This document shows positions 44,439-53,330 of a stretch of DNA of 64,000 bases, one piece after another (position 1 is the stretch's first letter; every line of letters begins with the position of its first letter). Location of the stretch: positions 1 to 64,000 of the forward strand of contig JBFMHE010000016.1 of assembly GCA_040752355.1 (NCBI GenBank), in the 5' to 3' direction. The translations under genes and the position numbers were made by a program. The notes beneath the pieces are model-generated. The model searched no databases and was not told the DNA's origin. It saw only the letters and a list, made by a program, of their open reading frames with translations. This stretch comes from Nitrospirota bacterium (GTDB taxonomy: Bacteria; Nitrospirota; Thermodesulfovibrionia; Thermodesulfovibrionales; Dissulfurispiraceae).

Positions 44439-45623
44439 CTACAAAAAGTAACCAGCGGAGGCGACAATCTTTTCTACAGCGTCCTCGACTTCGGCAGGAG
44501 ACGTATCCTTCCCGACGCTCAATCTCACTGCGGAGAGGGCTTCGCTCTCGGGCACTCCCATCGCGGTGAGCACCGCGGAAGGAGTCCGTCTGCCGGCGTG
44601 GCAGGCGGAGCCCGCGGAGAAGGCGACCTCTTCTTTCAACCGTTCAACGAGATCGTCGCCGACAATACCTTTTATCGAGATATTCAAGGTATTGGGAAGA
44701 CGGAGGTAGGGATGCCCGTTCAGCGTCAGGGGAAGGCCGCTCTCCAACAACGACCCATGGAGCAGGTCGCGCATTCGCCGCATATGCTCGTACCGCGCCG
44801 GCAGGTCCCGCGTCGCGAGCTCGGCTGCCGTGCCGAGGCCGACGATACCGAGGATATTCTCGGTGCCCGGCCGCATGCCCCGCTCATGCCCTGCGCCGAA
44901 CATGATCGGATCCGGCACAGCGGCTTCCGCCTCTGCGCGCAGGGAGCATGCCGGCTCCTCTTGTCCCGGGGACTTCAGCCCGGAGCCGAGATTCCTTATA
45001 TAGAGAGCGCCGACCCCTTTGGGACCGTAGAACTTGTGGGAGACGATGGTCAGCATATCGACCGGCAGCTCCGCCACCGAGATGCCGACCTTCCCGACGC
45101 TCTGCGCTGCATCGGAGTGAAAGGGGATGCGGTGCTGGCGCGCGATGATCCCGATCTCGTCGATGAGCTGCAGAACGCCGGTCTCGTTGTTCGAGTGCAT
45201 GATGCTGATCAGGACGGTATCCTTCCGTATCGCCCTGCTCACCTCGTACGGGTCGACGAGTCCCTCCTCGTCGACCGGGAGATAGGTCGCCTCGAACCCG
45301 CGCGTCTCGAGCCACCGTACCGGGTTCAGCACCGAGGGGTGCTCGATGGAAGAGGTGATCACATGTCCCCGCCGGCGCCTGTACGCGGCGCCGATCAGCG
45401 CGAGGTTGTTCGCCTCGGTCCCGCCGGAGGTGAAGACGATTTCATCCGGCGCGCTGCCGATCAGGCGGGCTACCTGCGCCCGCGCCTGTTCGATCGCCTC
45501 TTTTGCGGCCCTGCCGGGACGATGGGAGCTGGAAGGATTGCCGAAGAGCTCGACGGCTCCGGCGAGCGCATCCTTCACCTCCTGAGCGAGGGGCGTTGTC
45601 GCGTTGTGATCGAGGTAGATCAT
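44439..45623 (-). CDS. Cysteine desulfurase (NifS/IscS family)
   Basis: A PLP enzyme that takes sulfur from cysteine for iron-sulfur clusters, thiolated tRNA and, in selenium-using cells, selenium transfer. The 394-residue protein begins MIYLDHNATTPL and has the PLP lysine in SHKFYGPKGVGALYI, GHERGMRPGTENI, and the active Cys in FSAGSACHAGRRTPS. A 20-residue insertion (SPGQEEPACSLRAEAEAAV) lies after the PLP lysine. No iscU or iscR is adjacent. The start overlaps the rapZ stop by one base. Confidence 0.93.
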   Translation of the reverse strand: MIYLDHNATTPLAQEVKDALAGAVELFGNPSSSHRPGRAAKEAIEQARAQVARLIGSAPDEIVFTSGGTEANNLALIGAAYRRRRGHVITSSIEHPSVLNPVRWLETRGFEATYLPVDEEGLVDPYEVSRAIRKDTVLISIMHSNNETGVLQLIDEIGIIARQHRIPFHSDAAQSVGKVGISVAELPVDMLTIVSHKFYGPKGVGALYIRNLGSGLKSPGQEEPACSLRAEAEAAVPDPIMFGAGHERGMRPGTENILGIVGLGTAAELATRDLPARYEHMRRMRDLLHGSLLESGLPLTLNGHPYLRLPNTLNISIKGIVGDDLVERLKEEVAFSAGSACHAGRRTPSAVLTAMGVPESEALSAVRLSVGKDTSPAEVEDAVEKIVASAGYFL

Positions 45624-46498
45624 CAGACGCCGATATCGCGGTGGGTGACGGACGGTTCGAGGCCATGCCTGAGCTTGATCTGCTCCGCTATCTTCTCGAC
45701 CACGGCAGGCGAGCGGTGGCGGCCGCCGGTGCAGCCGACGCCGATGACCAGATAGGAACGGCCTTCCTTTATATAGTGGGGGAGCAGGAAATCGAGGAGA
45801 CCCGCGAGCCGGTCGAGGAACTCCTTCGTCTCGTCGCGGCGGAGCACGAAGTCGGCGACCTCCCGGTCCGTGCCCTTCAGCGGCTTCAGCTCGGGGACGA
45901 AGTAGGGATTGGGCAGAAAGCGGACGTCGAAGAGGAGGTCGATATCGGCCGGCACGCCGAATTTGAAGCCGAAGGAGATCATCGAGATCGTCATGCCCAG
46001 CGCTGCCTGGACATCGCCGTGCGTCGATATGATGAGATGCCGCAGCTGGTGGGGGGTATAGTTGGAGGTGTCGATGATCTTGTCCGCCGCCTCCCGCATG
46101 CCGGCGAGGAGCGACACCTCTTCGCCGATCGCCTCGTCGATGCCCGCGGCCCTGCCCATGGCGACCATGGGATGCGGGCGCCGCGTCTCCTTGTACCGCC
46201 TTACCATGACCTGTTTTTCGGCCTCGAGGAAGAGTATCTCGACCAGGTACTGCTCTTTGAGGCGGGAAAGTATCCGATAGACGTCGGCGAGAAAGAACTT
46301 CTCTCTTACGTCCACGCCGATGCCGATCTTCCGTATGCTCTCCCCGGCCTTGACCGTCGAGAGGAAGGGGTCGATGAGGGTCACCGGCAGGTTATCGATG
46401 CAGAAGTAGCCGATGTCTTCGAGAGCCCTGAGGGCGACGGTCTTGCCCGCGCCCGAGAGCCCGCTCACCACGACGACTTCGATCTTCCGGTGTTCCAT
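45623..46498 (-). CDS. rapZ: RapZ/YvcJ-type nucleotide-binding protein
   Basis: The 291-residue P-loop protein has VVSGLSGAGKTVALRALEDIGYFCIDNLP at the start and IGVGCTGGRHRSPAVVEKIA near the end. In E. coli RapZ is an RNase E adaptor controlling GlmS; in other phyla the function is not settled. The position after hpf and rpoN is conserved among Gram-negative bacteria. Confidence 0.94.
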   Translation of the reverse strand: MEHRKIEVVVVSGLSGAGKTVALRALEDIGYFCIDNLPVTLIDPFLSTVKAGESIRKIGIGVDVREKFFLADVYRILSRLKEQYLVEILFLEAEKQVMVRRYKETRRPHPMVAMGRAAGIDEAIGEEVSLLAGMREAADKIIDTSNYTPHQLRHLIISTHGDVQAALGMTISMISFGFKFGVPADIDLLFDVRFLPNPYFVPELKPLKGTDREVADFVLRRDETKEFLDRLAGLLDFLLPHYIKEGRSYLVIGVGCTGGRHRSPAVVEKIAEQIKLRHGLEPSVTHRDIGV

Positions 46499-46525
46499 CG
46501 ATACGGTCGGCAGCGGGATAAACGG

Positions 46526-47044
46526 CTACTTGACCGGCTCTATCAGGCCGTAGTTGCCGTCATCCCGGCGGTAGACGACATTGATGTCGCCGCTCTTCTC
46601 ATTGGTGAATACGAAGAAGTCCTTGTCGAGCAGCTCCATCTGGTGGACCGCCTCTTCGGAGCTCATGGGCTTCATATCGAACCGCTTGTGCTTGATGATC
46701 CGTCCGCCTTCCTCTGCCCGCGGCGCAGGCGCTTCGGCGGCCCGCTTCTCGCCTTTGCGGTAGTCGTGGTGCTTCTCCTTGTATTTCTTGACCTGCTTCT
46801 CGAGCTTTTCGACGACCTCGTCGATGGCGGAATAGACTTCGCCGGTGACGCTCTCGGCCTGGATCAGGACGCCGTTCACCTTGAGCAGCACCTCGGCCTT
46901 ATGGCGGTATTTCTCGACGCTCAGGGTCACCACCGCCTCGCCGATATTCGCCAGGAACTTGTCGAACTTGCCGATCTTCTCTTCGGCATAGCTCTTCAGG
47001 GCAGGGGTTATCTCAAGATGACGACCGTTGACAATCACATTCAT
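46526..47044 (-). CDS. hpf: Ribosome hibernation promoting factor, long form
   Basis: A 172-residue protein with the N-terminal HPF/RaiA domain (MNVIVNGRHLEITPALKSYAEEKIGKFDKF) and the C-terminal dimerisation domain (VKHKRFDMKPMSSEEAVHQMELLDKDFFVF), joined by a charged linker. Long forms drive formation of 100S ribosome dimers alone. In this operon it follows rpoN. Confidence 0.95.
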   Translation of the reverse strand: MNVIVNGRHLEITPALKSYAEEKIGKFDKFLANIGEAVVTLSVEKYRHKAEVLLKVNGVLIQAESVTGEVYSAIDEVVEKLEKQVKKYKEKHHDYRKGEKRAAEAPAPRAEEGGRIIKHKRFDMKPMSSEEAVHQMELLDKDFFVFTNEKSGDINVVYRRDDGNYGLIEPVK

Positions 47045-47082
47045 ACGCTCTCCTCCGTCTCGTATAGGTTATATAGCGGTGC

Positions 47083-48531
47083 TCATTCGAATCGTTTGCG
47101 CTGGTTCTGCGGAGGGATCTTCAGCTCCTCACGGTACTTGGCGACCGTCCTCCGTGCGATGGTGATGTTCTGCTCCTTCAGTTTATCCACGATCATCTGG
47201 TCGCTGAGCGGCTTCTTCGGGTCCTCCTCCGTCACGATCTTCCTGATCAGGTCCTTGACCAGGGTGGACGAGACATCCCCGGCCTCGGACTGAATCGCGC
47301 TGCTGAAGAAGAACCTGAAGCTGTAGACGCCGTGATCGCAGGCGAGGTACTTGTTCGAGGTCACCCTGCTGATCGTGCTTTCGTGCATCGCGATGTCCAT
47401 GGCGACATCCTTGAGGTTCAGCGGCTTCAACTCCTGCATGCCCCGCTCGAAAAAGTCCCGCTGGAACTTGAGGATGCTCTCGGAGACTTTATAGATGGTC
47501 TTGTTCCGCTGGTCGAGGCTCTTGATCAGCTCCGTTGCGCGGCGGAGCTTGTCCTTCAGGAACTCCCGCTCCTCACGGGTGAGCGACTCCTTCTTGAGGA
47601 GCAGCTTCCGGTAGCTGTTGTTGAGGCTGAGACGGGGCATGCCGTCCTCGTTGAGGATGATCTGGTAGCCCTCGTCGGTCTTGCTTATGTAGACGTCGGG
47701 CACGACGTAGTTCGCCTCGGTGCTCGTAAAGCTCCTGCCCGGACGGGGCTCGAGGCCCTCGATGATCTTCACCGCGGCCATCACGTCGTCCATGGTAGAG
47801 CTGTACTGCTTTATGATGCTGGTGTACCGCTTCTTCTGGAGGTCTTCCATGTTGTTGGCGACGATCCTGTCGACGAGGCTGCCGGTCAGGTTGAGCGCTG
47901 CGAGCTGGAGCTGCAGGCACTCCCGCAGGTCTTTCGCCCCGACGCCCGGGGGATCGAAGGTCTGGACGAGGGCGATCGCCTGCCTGACGGCGTCGTCCGG
48001 GGCTCCGAGGGACGCGGCCAATTCATCCTCGGTGGCCCTCAGGTAGCCGTCCTCGTCGATATTGCCGATGACCGCCTCGGCGACCATCCTGATCGAATCC
48101 TCGGCGCTGCAGAGCCGCAGCTGCCAGAGGAGGTGGTCGTACAGGTCGGGCCTTTTCGAATAGAAGAGCTCATACGAAGGCTGCTCCTCCATGCCCGGCG
48201 TAAAGTACCCCAGGTCCCTTCCGTCGCTGCTCCGCTCGTCGAAGTAGTCGTCGACGCTGAAGCCGGTGATGTTCTCGAAGGATATCTCCGCGTCCTCGGA
48301 GACCGCATCCGGGGCGTTCCCTTCCTCGGGATACTCGTCCATATCGGGCATGTCAGGGATATCGGGCTCCTCGAACGCCTCCTCGAGAAAGGGGTTCTCG
48401 ACGAGTTCCTGGTTCAGGACCTGGGCGAGCTCGAGCTGGGGCATCTGCAGCAGCTTGATCGCCTGCTGGAGCTGCGGCGTAAGGATGAGCTTCTGGCTGA
48501 GCTTTAAGTCTAATCTATTTTCTAAGGCCAT
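47083..48531 (-). CDS. rpoN: RNA polymerase sigma-54 factor
   Basis: The 482-residue protein has region I (LSQKLILTPQLQQAIKLLQMPQLEL), an acidic region II (EEPDIPDMPDMDEYPEEG), the core-binding part, and the C-terminal RpoN box IARRTVAKYREEL. Start ATG 48531 overlaps the lptB stop by one base. No enhancer-binding protein is in the window. Confidence 0.96.
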   Translation of the reverse strand: MALENRLDLKLSQKLILTPQLQQAIKLLQMPQLELAQVLNQELVENPFLEEAFEEPDIPDMPDMDEYPEEGNAPDAVSEDAEISFENITGFSVDDYFDERSSDGRDLGYFTPGMEEQPSYELFYSKRPDLYDHLLWQLRLCSAEDSIRMVAEAVIGNIDEDGYLRATEDELAASLGAPDDAVRQAIALVQTFDPPGVGAKDLRECLQLQLAALNLTGSLVDRIVANNMEDLQKKRYTSIIKQYSSTMDDVMAAVKIIEGLEPRPGRSFTSTEANYVVPDVYISKTDEGYQIILNEDGMPRLSLNNSYRKLLLKKESLTREEREFLKDKLRRATELIKSLDQRNKTIYKVSESILKFQRDFFERGMQELKPLNLKDVAMDIAMHESTISRVTSNKYLACDHGVYSFRFFFSSAIQSEAGDVSSTLVKDLIRKIVTEEDPKKPLSDQMIVDKLKEQNITIARRTVAKYREELKIPPQNQRKRFE

Positions 48532-49319
48532 TACAGTTTGAATTCCTCCCCGAGATACGCTTCCCTCACGGACGGATTGGTAATAAGGTCGGCGGGAGCT
48601 CCTTCGGCCAGGATCGAGCCGCCGCTGATTATATACGCCCTGTCCGTTATGGACAGCGTCTCTCTGACGTTATGGTCGGTTATGAGAATGCCCAACCCTT
48701 TCGATTTCAAATACGTAAGCATCTTCTTCAGTTCGACGATGGCGAGGGGATCGATGCCGGCGAACGGCTCGTCGAAGAGCATGAACGTCGGCTTCACTGC
48801 GATCGCCCGGGCTATCTCGGCCCTCCTCCGCTCGCCGCCCGAAAGCCGGTAGCCGTCCCGGTCAGCGAACTCGGTGAGGTTGAACTCTTCGAGAAGGCGG
48901 TCCACCTCCTGCTCGATATCCGGTTCGGTTCCGGGAGGCGCCTCTCCTCCGCTCTTCCCCTGCTGCCGGCCGTTGCCGGACCGTTCAGAGGAACGCTTGA
49001 TCTCGAGCACCGCCTTCAGGTTCTCTCTCACCGTCAGCTTTCTGAATATCGAAGGCTCCTGGGGCAGATACCCCATCCCCTTCAGCGCCCGCCGATACAT
49101 GGGGAGGCCTTTGATGTCCTCGTCATCGAGCACGATATCGCCCTGCTCGGGCCGTATCATGCCGACGATCATATAGAAGGTCGTCGTCTTGCCCGCGCCG
49201 TTGGGACCCAGCAGGCCGACGATCTCGCCGGTCGAGAGGGAGAGCGTGATATCTTTCACGACCTGCCTCTTGCCGTAGGTCTTCGCAAGACCTCTCATCT
49301 CAAGCGTATGGCGCTGCAT
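48531..49319 (-). CDS. lptB: LPS export ABC transporter ATP-binding protein LptB
   Basis: LptB drives extraction of LPS by LptFG. It has LLGPNGAGKTTTFYMIVG (Walker A), the YLPQEPSIFRKLTVRENL Q-loop, LSGGERRRAEIARA and FMLFDEPFAGIDPLAIVEL. Between Q-loop and signature there is a hydrophilic insertion of about 20 residues (SSERSGNGRQQGKSGGEAPP), absent from typical LptB. I choose ATG 49319; a GTG at 49358 overlapping lptA by four bases is also possible, and neither has a clear ribosome binding site. Confidence 0.93.
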   Translation of the reverse strand: MQRHTLEMRGLAKTYGKRQVVKDITLSLSTGEIVGLLGPNGAGKTTTFYMIVGMIRPEQGDIVLDDEDIKGLPMYRRALKGMGYLPQEPSIFRKLTVRENLKAVLEIKRSSERSGNGRQQGKSGGEAPPGTEPDIEQEVDRLLEEFNLTEFADRDGYRLSGGERRRAEIARAIAVKPTFMLFDEPFAGIDPLAIVELKKMLTYLKSKGLGILITDHNVRETLSITDRAYIISGGSILAEGAPADLITNPSVREAYLGEEFKL

Positions 49320-49354
49320 CGTTGCCGTACTGCCGCTCCGGCGCGGGGGAGGGC

Positions 49355-49915
49355 TCACCGCGGGGGAGAGTGCTTCTTCCGCGCGTCGCCTCCGTCCTTT
49401 CTCTCGACCAGGAAGACTTTGCTGTTCTCGACAACCGAGTTGTCGCTGCTCATATAATAGGTCATTTTGGTGCCGGTCACCACATTCTCCCCCTCAGAGG
49501 CGCGCGGCTCCCCGGTAAAGACGACATGCTCTTCGGGAGCGGCGAAATACGTGGCGGCCCGGGAGGTGACCACCCGCGCTCCCCTGACGAGCTTGACATT
49601 GCCCTCCGCATCGATCTTCTTGATATTGCTGCCGCCCCTCTCTTCCGAATAAGAGACGAGCATCTTGTCCGCGAAGAGCGTCATGTCTCCCTTCTTCGCG
49701 ACCACGTTCACTTCGAAGAGCGCTGTCTTCGCCGTATTATCCGTGGTCAGCCTCTCCGAGGTGATGACCGTGGGCTCCTTGGCGGCCGCCTTCTTCGTCT
49801 CGGCAAATGAGGGGAGTGCCGGGAGAAGGCAGAGGACAGCAGCGAGCAGTGCGACAACGCCGCTCATGCCGTTCTTTTTCTGGCGGGTACCGTACATGGT
49901 ATCTCTACTTTCCAT
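49355..49915 (-). CDS. lptA: LPS transport periplasmic protein LptA
   Basis: A 186-residue protein with a signal peptide (about 17-40, GVVALLAAVLCLLPALPSFAE) and an OstA/LptA beta-jellyroll (about 48-170, VITSERLTTDNTAKTALFEVNVVAKKG and RVVTSRAATYFAAPEEHVVFTG). It bridges LptC to LptD in the periplasm. The first residues are uncertain: ATG 49915 overlaps lptC by 11 bases, ATG 49897 is next. Confidence 0.92.
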   Translation of the reverse strand: MESRDTMYGTRQKKNGMSGVVALLAAVLCLLPALPSFAETKKAAAKEPTVITSERLTTDNTAKTALFEVNVVAKKGDMTLFADKMLVSYSEERGGSNIKKIDAEGNVKLVRGARVVTSRAATYFAAPEEHVVFTGEPRASEGENVVTGTKMTYYMSSDNSVVENSKVFLVERKDGGDARKKHSPPR

Positions 49916-50411
49916 AAAAAATCGCTTTCACGTTGCTGTTCAGCGTCGCCTTGTCCGTGGTGGCGACCATGGAATCCCCCTCGACATGGAACTTCTTCCC
50001 GACGATATGGACCGTGTCATCGGAAAAGAGCTCGTTGCGCGACGCATCCCAGAAGAGGGTCTCGGCCACGATATCGTAGTTCTTGCCGGCCGCCTTTATA
50101 TTCTTTTCTATCTTCAGGTCGCGCTGCTCGATGTGGTAGGTGCCGTTGTCAGAAGTGAGGGTGAGCTCTTTTTCCGGAAACGTTATATTCACCTGCGCCA
50201 GGGCGACCTCGTTGTCAGTAACGAAGACGGCCTTCTTCGAGCTCAGGGTCCACTTGGTAGCGCCGTCTTTCTTCTGGACGATCGTCACCTCGTCCATATA
50301 CGAGTTATCGCCGAGCTTCACCTTTGTCTTGAGCGCTCCCTCTCTCTCCGAAAACAGGGCCAAAACGACAAAAAAAAGGACGGCAACGACTAAAAACACC
50401 GTTTTTTTCAT
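49905..50411 (-). CDS. lptC: LPS export protein LptC
   Basis: A 168-residue protein with an N-terminal anchor (about 3-20, KTVFLVVAVLFFVVLALF) and a periplasmic LptC domain. It passes LPS from LptBFG to LptA. It is first in the lptC-lptA-lptB-rpoN-hpf-rapZ-nifS run. There is no Shine-Dalgarno sequence; the -10 ends six bases before ATG 50411, so the message is probably leaderless. Confidence 0.92.
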   Translation of the reverse strand: MKKTVFLVVAVLFFVVLALFSEREGALKTKVKLGDNSYMDEVTIVQKKDGATKWTLSSKKAVFVTDNEVALAQVNITFPEKELTLTSDNGTYHIEQRDLKIEKNIKAAGKNYDIVAETLFWDASRNELFSDDTVHIVGKKFHVEGDSMVATTDKATLNSNVKAIFYGK

Positions 50412-50417
50412 ATAAAA

Positions 50418-50446
50418 ATATTAACACAGTGGTCAAGTCTTGTAAA
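50418..50446 (-). promoter_or_regulatory. Promoter of the lptC-rpoN operon
   Basis: On the minus strand TTTACA (50441-50446), a 17-base spacer, and TAATAT (50418-50423) with TGT before it. The start of transcription should fall on the lptC ATG. Confidence 0.6.
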
Positions 50447-50465
50447 GGCAAATAACATGCCAACT

Positions 50466-50642
50466 CGCGTTCATCGCGTTCATCGCGTAAAAGTATGGTA
50501 TTTCGGAGCTAGCCGCTTCACGATAACTGACCCGATTACCACCGTACTCTTGCGCGACAAACGCTACAACGCTATGGACGCGACAAACGCAATAACGCTA
50601 TAAACGCGATGAACGCTATAACGCGATAAACGCTATGGACGC
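50466..50642. repeat. GCGTTATAGCG-type repeat island between lptC and aroE
   Basis: On the left is gcgttcatcgcgttcatcgc; on the right, aacgctataaacgcgatgaa, cgctataacgcgataaacgc and tatggacgcgacg in series. The middle (about 50495-50560) is not repetitive. The right end overlaps the last codons of aroE. Confidence 0.85.
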
Positions 50643-51475
50643 GACGAGCGCTGTATCGCTGCGCGCATCACCTCGACCGGGGGGCGGAGCCCTGTCCACA
50701 GCTCGAAGGCGTAGACGCCCTGCCAGAGGAGCATGCCGAGGCCGTCGAGGGTGGCGCAGCCCCGCTCTGCGGCCTCGCGGAGGAGCGGGGTCCGCTTATA
50801 GATCAGATCGCAGACGACGTGATGTCCTGTCAGCATCGTCACCTCCAAGGGAAGGGGGTCGTCGGGAGAGAGCCCCAGCGGCGTCGTGTTGATGACGATA
50901 TCCAGCGACGCCATCACCTCTTTACTCCCGAGCGCATCGCTGTCGACGACCGACACATTTCCCCTGAGCGTGTTCAGGCTCCCGGCGAGCGATACCGCCC
51001 TCTCCCGGCGCCTGTTATAGAGATAAACTGCCGCCGCTTCCCTGCAGAGGTAATAACCGACCGCGCGGGCAGCGCCGCCCGCGCCGACCATGAGTATCCG
51101 CTTGCCGGCAGGATCGATGCCCGCCTCTGCCAGGGACTGCATGAACCCCCTGCCGTCGGTATTGAAGCCCCGCACCACACCGTCGTCGTTCACCACGGTA
51201 TTTACCGCGCCGATGAACGACGCCTCCTCGCCGACCTCATCCAGGAAAGGGATGACGCGCTCTTTGTGGGGGACCGTCACATTGACCCCGCGAATCCGGA
51301 GCGCCCTGACCCCTTTGACCGCGTCCTCGAGCCGCTCGGGGCTCACGGAAAAGGGGACATAACAGTAGTCGAGCCCCAGGTGCTCGAAGGCCGCGTTATG
51401 CATGGCCGGCGAGAGGCTGTGCTCTACCGGGAACCCGAATATGCCGGTGATCCGTGTCGTCCCTCGTATGCTCAT
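50633..51475 (-). CDS. aroE: Shikimate dehydrogenase
   Basis: AroE reduces 3-dehydroshikimate with NADPH. The 280-residue protein has GFPVEHSLSPAMHNAAF, GVNVTVPHKERVIPF (catalytic Lys), FNTDGRGF, and the Rossmann loop LMVGAGGAARAVGYYL. The C-terminal residues come from the edge of the repeat island. It is the last gene of the def-to-aroE run, 12 bases after the DUF512 gene. Confidence 0.96.
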   Translation of the reverse strand: MSIRGTTRITGIFGFPVEHSLSPAMHNAAFEHLGLDYCYVPFSVSPERLEDAVKGVRALRIRGVNVTVPHKERVIPFLDEVGEEASFIGAVNTVVNDDGVVRGFNTDGRGFMQSLAEAGIDPAGKRILMVGAGGAARAVGYYLCREAAAVYLYNRRRERAVSLAGSLNTLRGNVSVVDSDALGSKEVMASLDIVINTTPLGLSPDDPLPLEVTMLTGHHVVCDLIYKRTPLLREAAERGCATLDGLGMLLWQGVYAFELWTGLRPPVEVMRAAIQRSSRP

Positions 51476-51487
51476 GGTATCCCCCTT

Positions 51488-52795
51488 TTACCTCGACAGC
51501 TCCGCGATCGCATCGACGAGCCCTTTCGGCGTCGACTCCACGACCACCGCCTTCGCGCCGAGGAGGTGCTCTATATCCTCTCTGGTCACCTCGTCGAGAA
51601 AGACCTCGTCCCCCTCTCTCATGACAATGTCGGGGATGAGCAGCACGTCGTCCCTGTGCACCAGCCCCGAGAGCGCCTTGATGACATCCCGCCCGGTGAG
51701 GAGCCCGGTCACGGTCACCCGCGGGCCGAAGAACGTATTCTCGACGGGAACGGCGTCGATCTCGACGCCGCCCTTTCTCAGCCTGTTCACGAGCTTCATG
51801 AGATAGGGATGGAACGATACGCCGGTGACGGTGACCAGCCGCTGCTTCGGCGCGGAAGAGGGCGCCTTGACCCGTCGCAGCTGGTGCAGGAACAGCGGCG
51901 TCATGCCCACGCCGTTCTCGATCTGGGGCAGGTCTCCGTAGTCGGCGAGGGGAGGGAAATCCCGCTCCCCCTTGATGTAGAGCTCGTCCGCGCCGTAGAC
52001 AACGCACTCGCCATGCTTTCTCTTGAACCTGGTCTGGAACTTATGGATGATGTCGAGCGCGGCGAGGGCATCGTCGCGCTCCACCGGCCGCAGCGCCTTC
52101 TTCCGGTGCGCCGTCAGTCCGACCGGCACGACGGCAATGGACATGATGTAGGGATAGAACCGGTAGAGATCGGCTATGGTCCTGGCGAGGTGCTTCCCGT
52201 CGTTGTACCCGGGACAGAGCACGATCTGGGTATGCATCCTGATCTTCCGGCCTGCAAAGAACTTGATCTCCCGCATGATCGGCGCTGCCTGCTGGTTGCC
52301 GAGCAGGAGATTCCTCGTCGCCGTATCCGTGGAGTGGACCGAGAGATAGAGCGGACTGAGCCGCTGCTCGACGATCCGCTCCCTGTCTTCCGCCGAGAGA
52401 TTGGTGAGCGTCACATAATTGCCGTAGAGAAAGGACATGCGGTAATCGTCATCCCTCAGGTAGAGCGGCCTCCGCATTCCCCGGGGGAGCTGGGAGACGA
52501 AACAGAAGACGCAGTTGTTCTTGCAGGCCCGCGTCTTGAAGGGTTTGAGGACGATCCCCAGCTCTCCGGGGCTCCGGTCCGCGGGGACCGCGGCAAGGGA
52601 GCACCGCTTGTCCTTTCTCATGACGAGGAACTCTCCCCCGGGCTCGGCGCCGCAGAACATCACATCGATGGCGTCCCGTATCTTATGCCCGTTGACGGCG
52701 ACGAGCCGGTCGCCGGGCACGAGGCCCGAACGGTCGGCGATGCTGCCCGGCTCGACCGCCTCTATCTCGATGCCGTTATCATTTTTCCGCTGCAT
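51488..52795 (-). CDS. DUF512 protein: PDZ-like plus radical-SAM-like
   Basis: The 435-residue protein has an N-terminal PDZ-like domain (about 5-65, IEAVEPGSIADRSGLVPGDRLVAVNGH), a cysteine cluster CKNNCVFCF (about 93-101) of the CxxxCxxC type, and a C-terminal DUF512 part with VSFHPYLMKLVNRLR. The cluster and barrel-like middle suggest a radical SAM enzyme; the reaction is unknown. Members are common in anaerobes. Confidence 0.9.
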   Translation of the reverse strand: MQRKNDNGIEIEAVEPGSIADRSGLVPGDRLVAVNGHKIRDAIDVMFCGAEPGGEFLVMRKDKRCSLAAVPADRSPGELGIVLKPFKTRACKNNCVFCFVSQLPRGMRRPLYLRDDDYRMSFLYGNYVTLTNLSAEDRERIVEQRLSPLYLSVHSTDTATRNLLLGNQQAAPIMREIKFFAGRKIRMHTQIVLCPGYNDGKHLARTIADLYRFYPYIMSIAVVPVGLTAHRKKALRPVERDDALAALDIIHKFQTRFKRKHGECVVYGADELYIKGERDFPPLADYGDLPQIENGVGMTPLFLHQLRRVKAPSSAPKQRLVTVTGVSFHPYLMKLVNRLRKGGVEIDAVPVENTFFGPRVTVTGLLTGRDVIKALSGLVHRDDVLLIPDIVMREGDEVFLDEVTREDIEHLLGAKAVVVESTPKGLVDAIAELSR

Positions 52796-53318
52796 GCTTC
52801 AGTCCTCTGAAAATATACTGGAGCCCCGAAACGATCGTCAGCAGGGCGACGGTCCAGAACATCCAGCCCTGCGGCTCCGGCAGCGCGGGCACCGTGACCG
52901 AGAAGAGGGTGTAGGCGATCAGCAGCAGCTGCCCGGCGATGGCCGACTTGCCGATGAACGAGGGCTCCACCTTCGTCGTATCGTAGAGCAGGTAGAAGAG
53001 AAACCATCCCACGACGACGATCAGGTCGCGGCTGATAACCGCGATGGTGACCCAGAGGGGGATCCATCCATACACCGCAAAGAGAATGAAGGAGGTCACG
53101 AGAAGGATTTTATCGGCGAGCGGATCGAGAAACGCGCCGAGGGCGCTCTTCTGGTCCGTCAGCCGCGCCAGGAGGCCGTCGAGCATATCCGAAACGCTCG
53201 CGGCGATGAAGAGCGCGAGCGCGTAATTATAGCGCCGGTAGATGAGCGCCGTAACGAAAACGGGCAGGATAACGATCCTGACGAACGTAATGAGGTTGGG
53301 TATGGTCAGAATAGTCAT
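52779..53318 (-). CDS. pgsA: CDP-diacylglycerol-glycerol-3-phosphate 3-phosphatidyltransferase
   Basis: PgsA makes phosphatidylglycerol phosphate. The 179-residue membrane protein has the CDP-alcohol phosphotransferase motif SDMLDGLLARLTDQKSALGAFLDPLADK and about five membrane segments. It overlaps the DUF512 gene by 17 bases. Confidence 0.95.
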   Translation of the reverse strand: MTILTIPNLITFVRIVILPVFVTALIYRRYNYALALFIAASVSDMLDGLLARLTDQKSALGAFLDPLADKILLVTSFILFAVYGWIPLWVTIAVISRDLIVVVGWFLFYLLYDTTKVEPSFIGKSAIAGQLLLIAYTLFSVTVPALPEPQGWMFWTVALLTIVSGLQYIFRGLKHAAEK

Positions 53319-53330
53319 GGCCGCGCTTCA

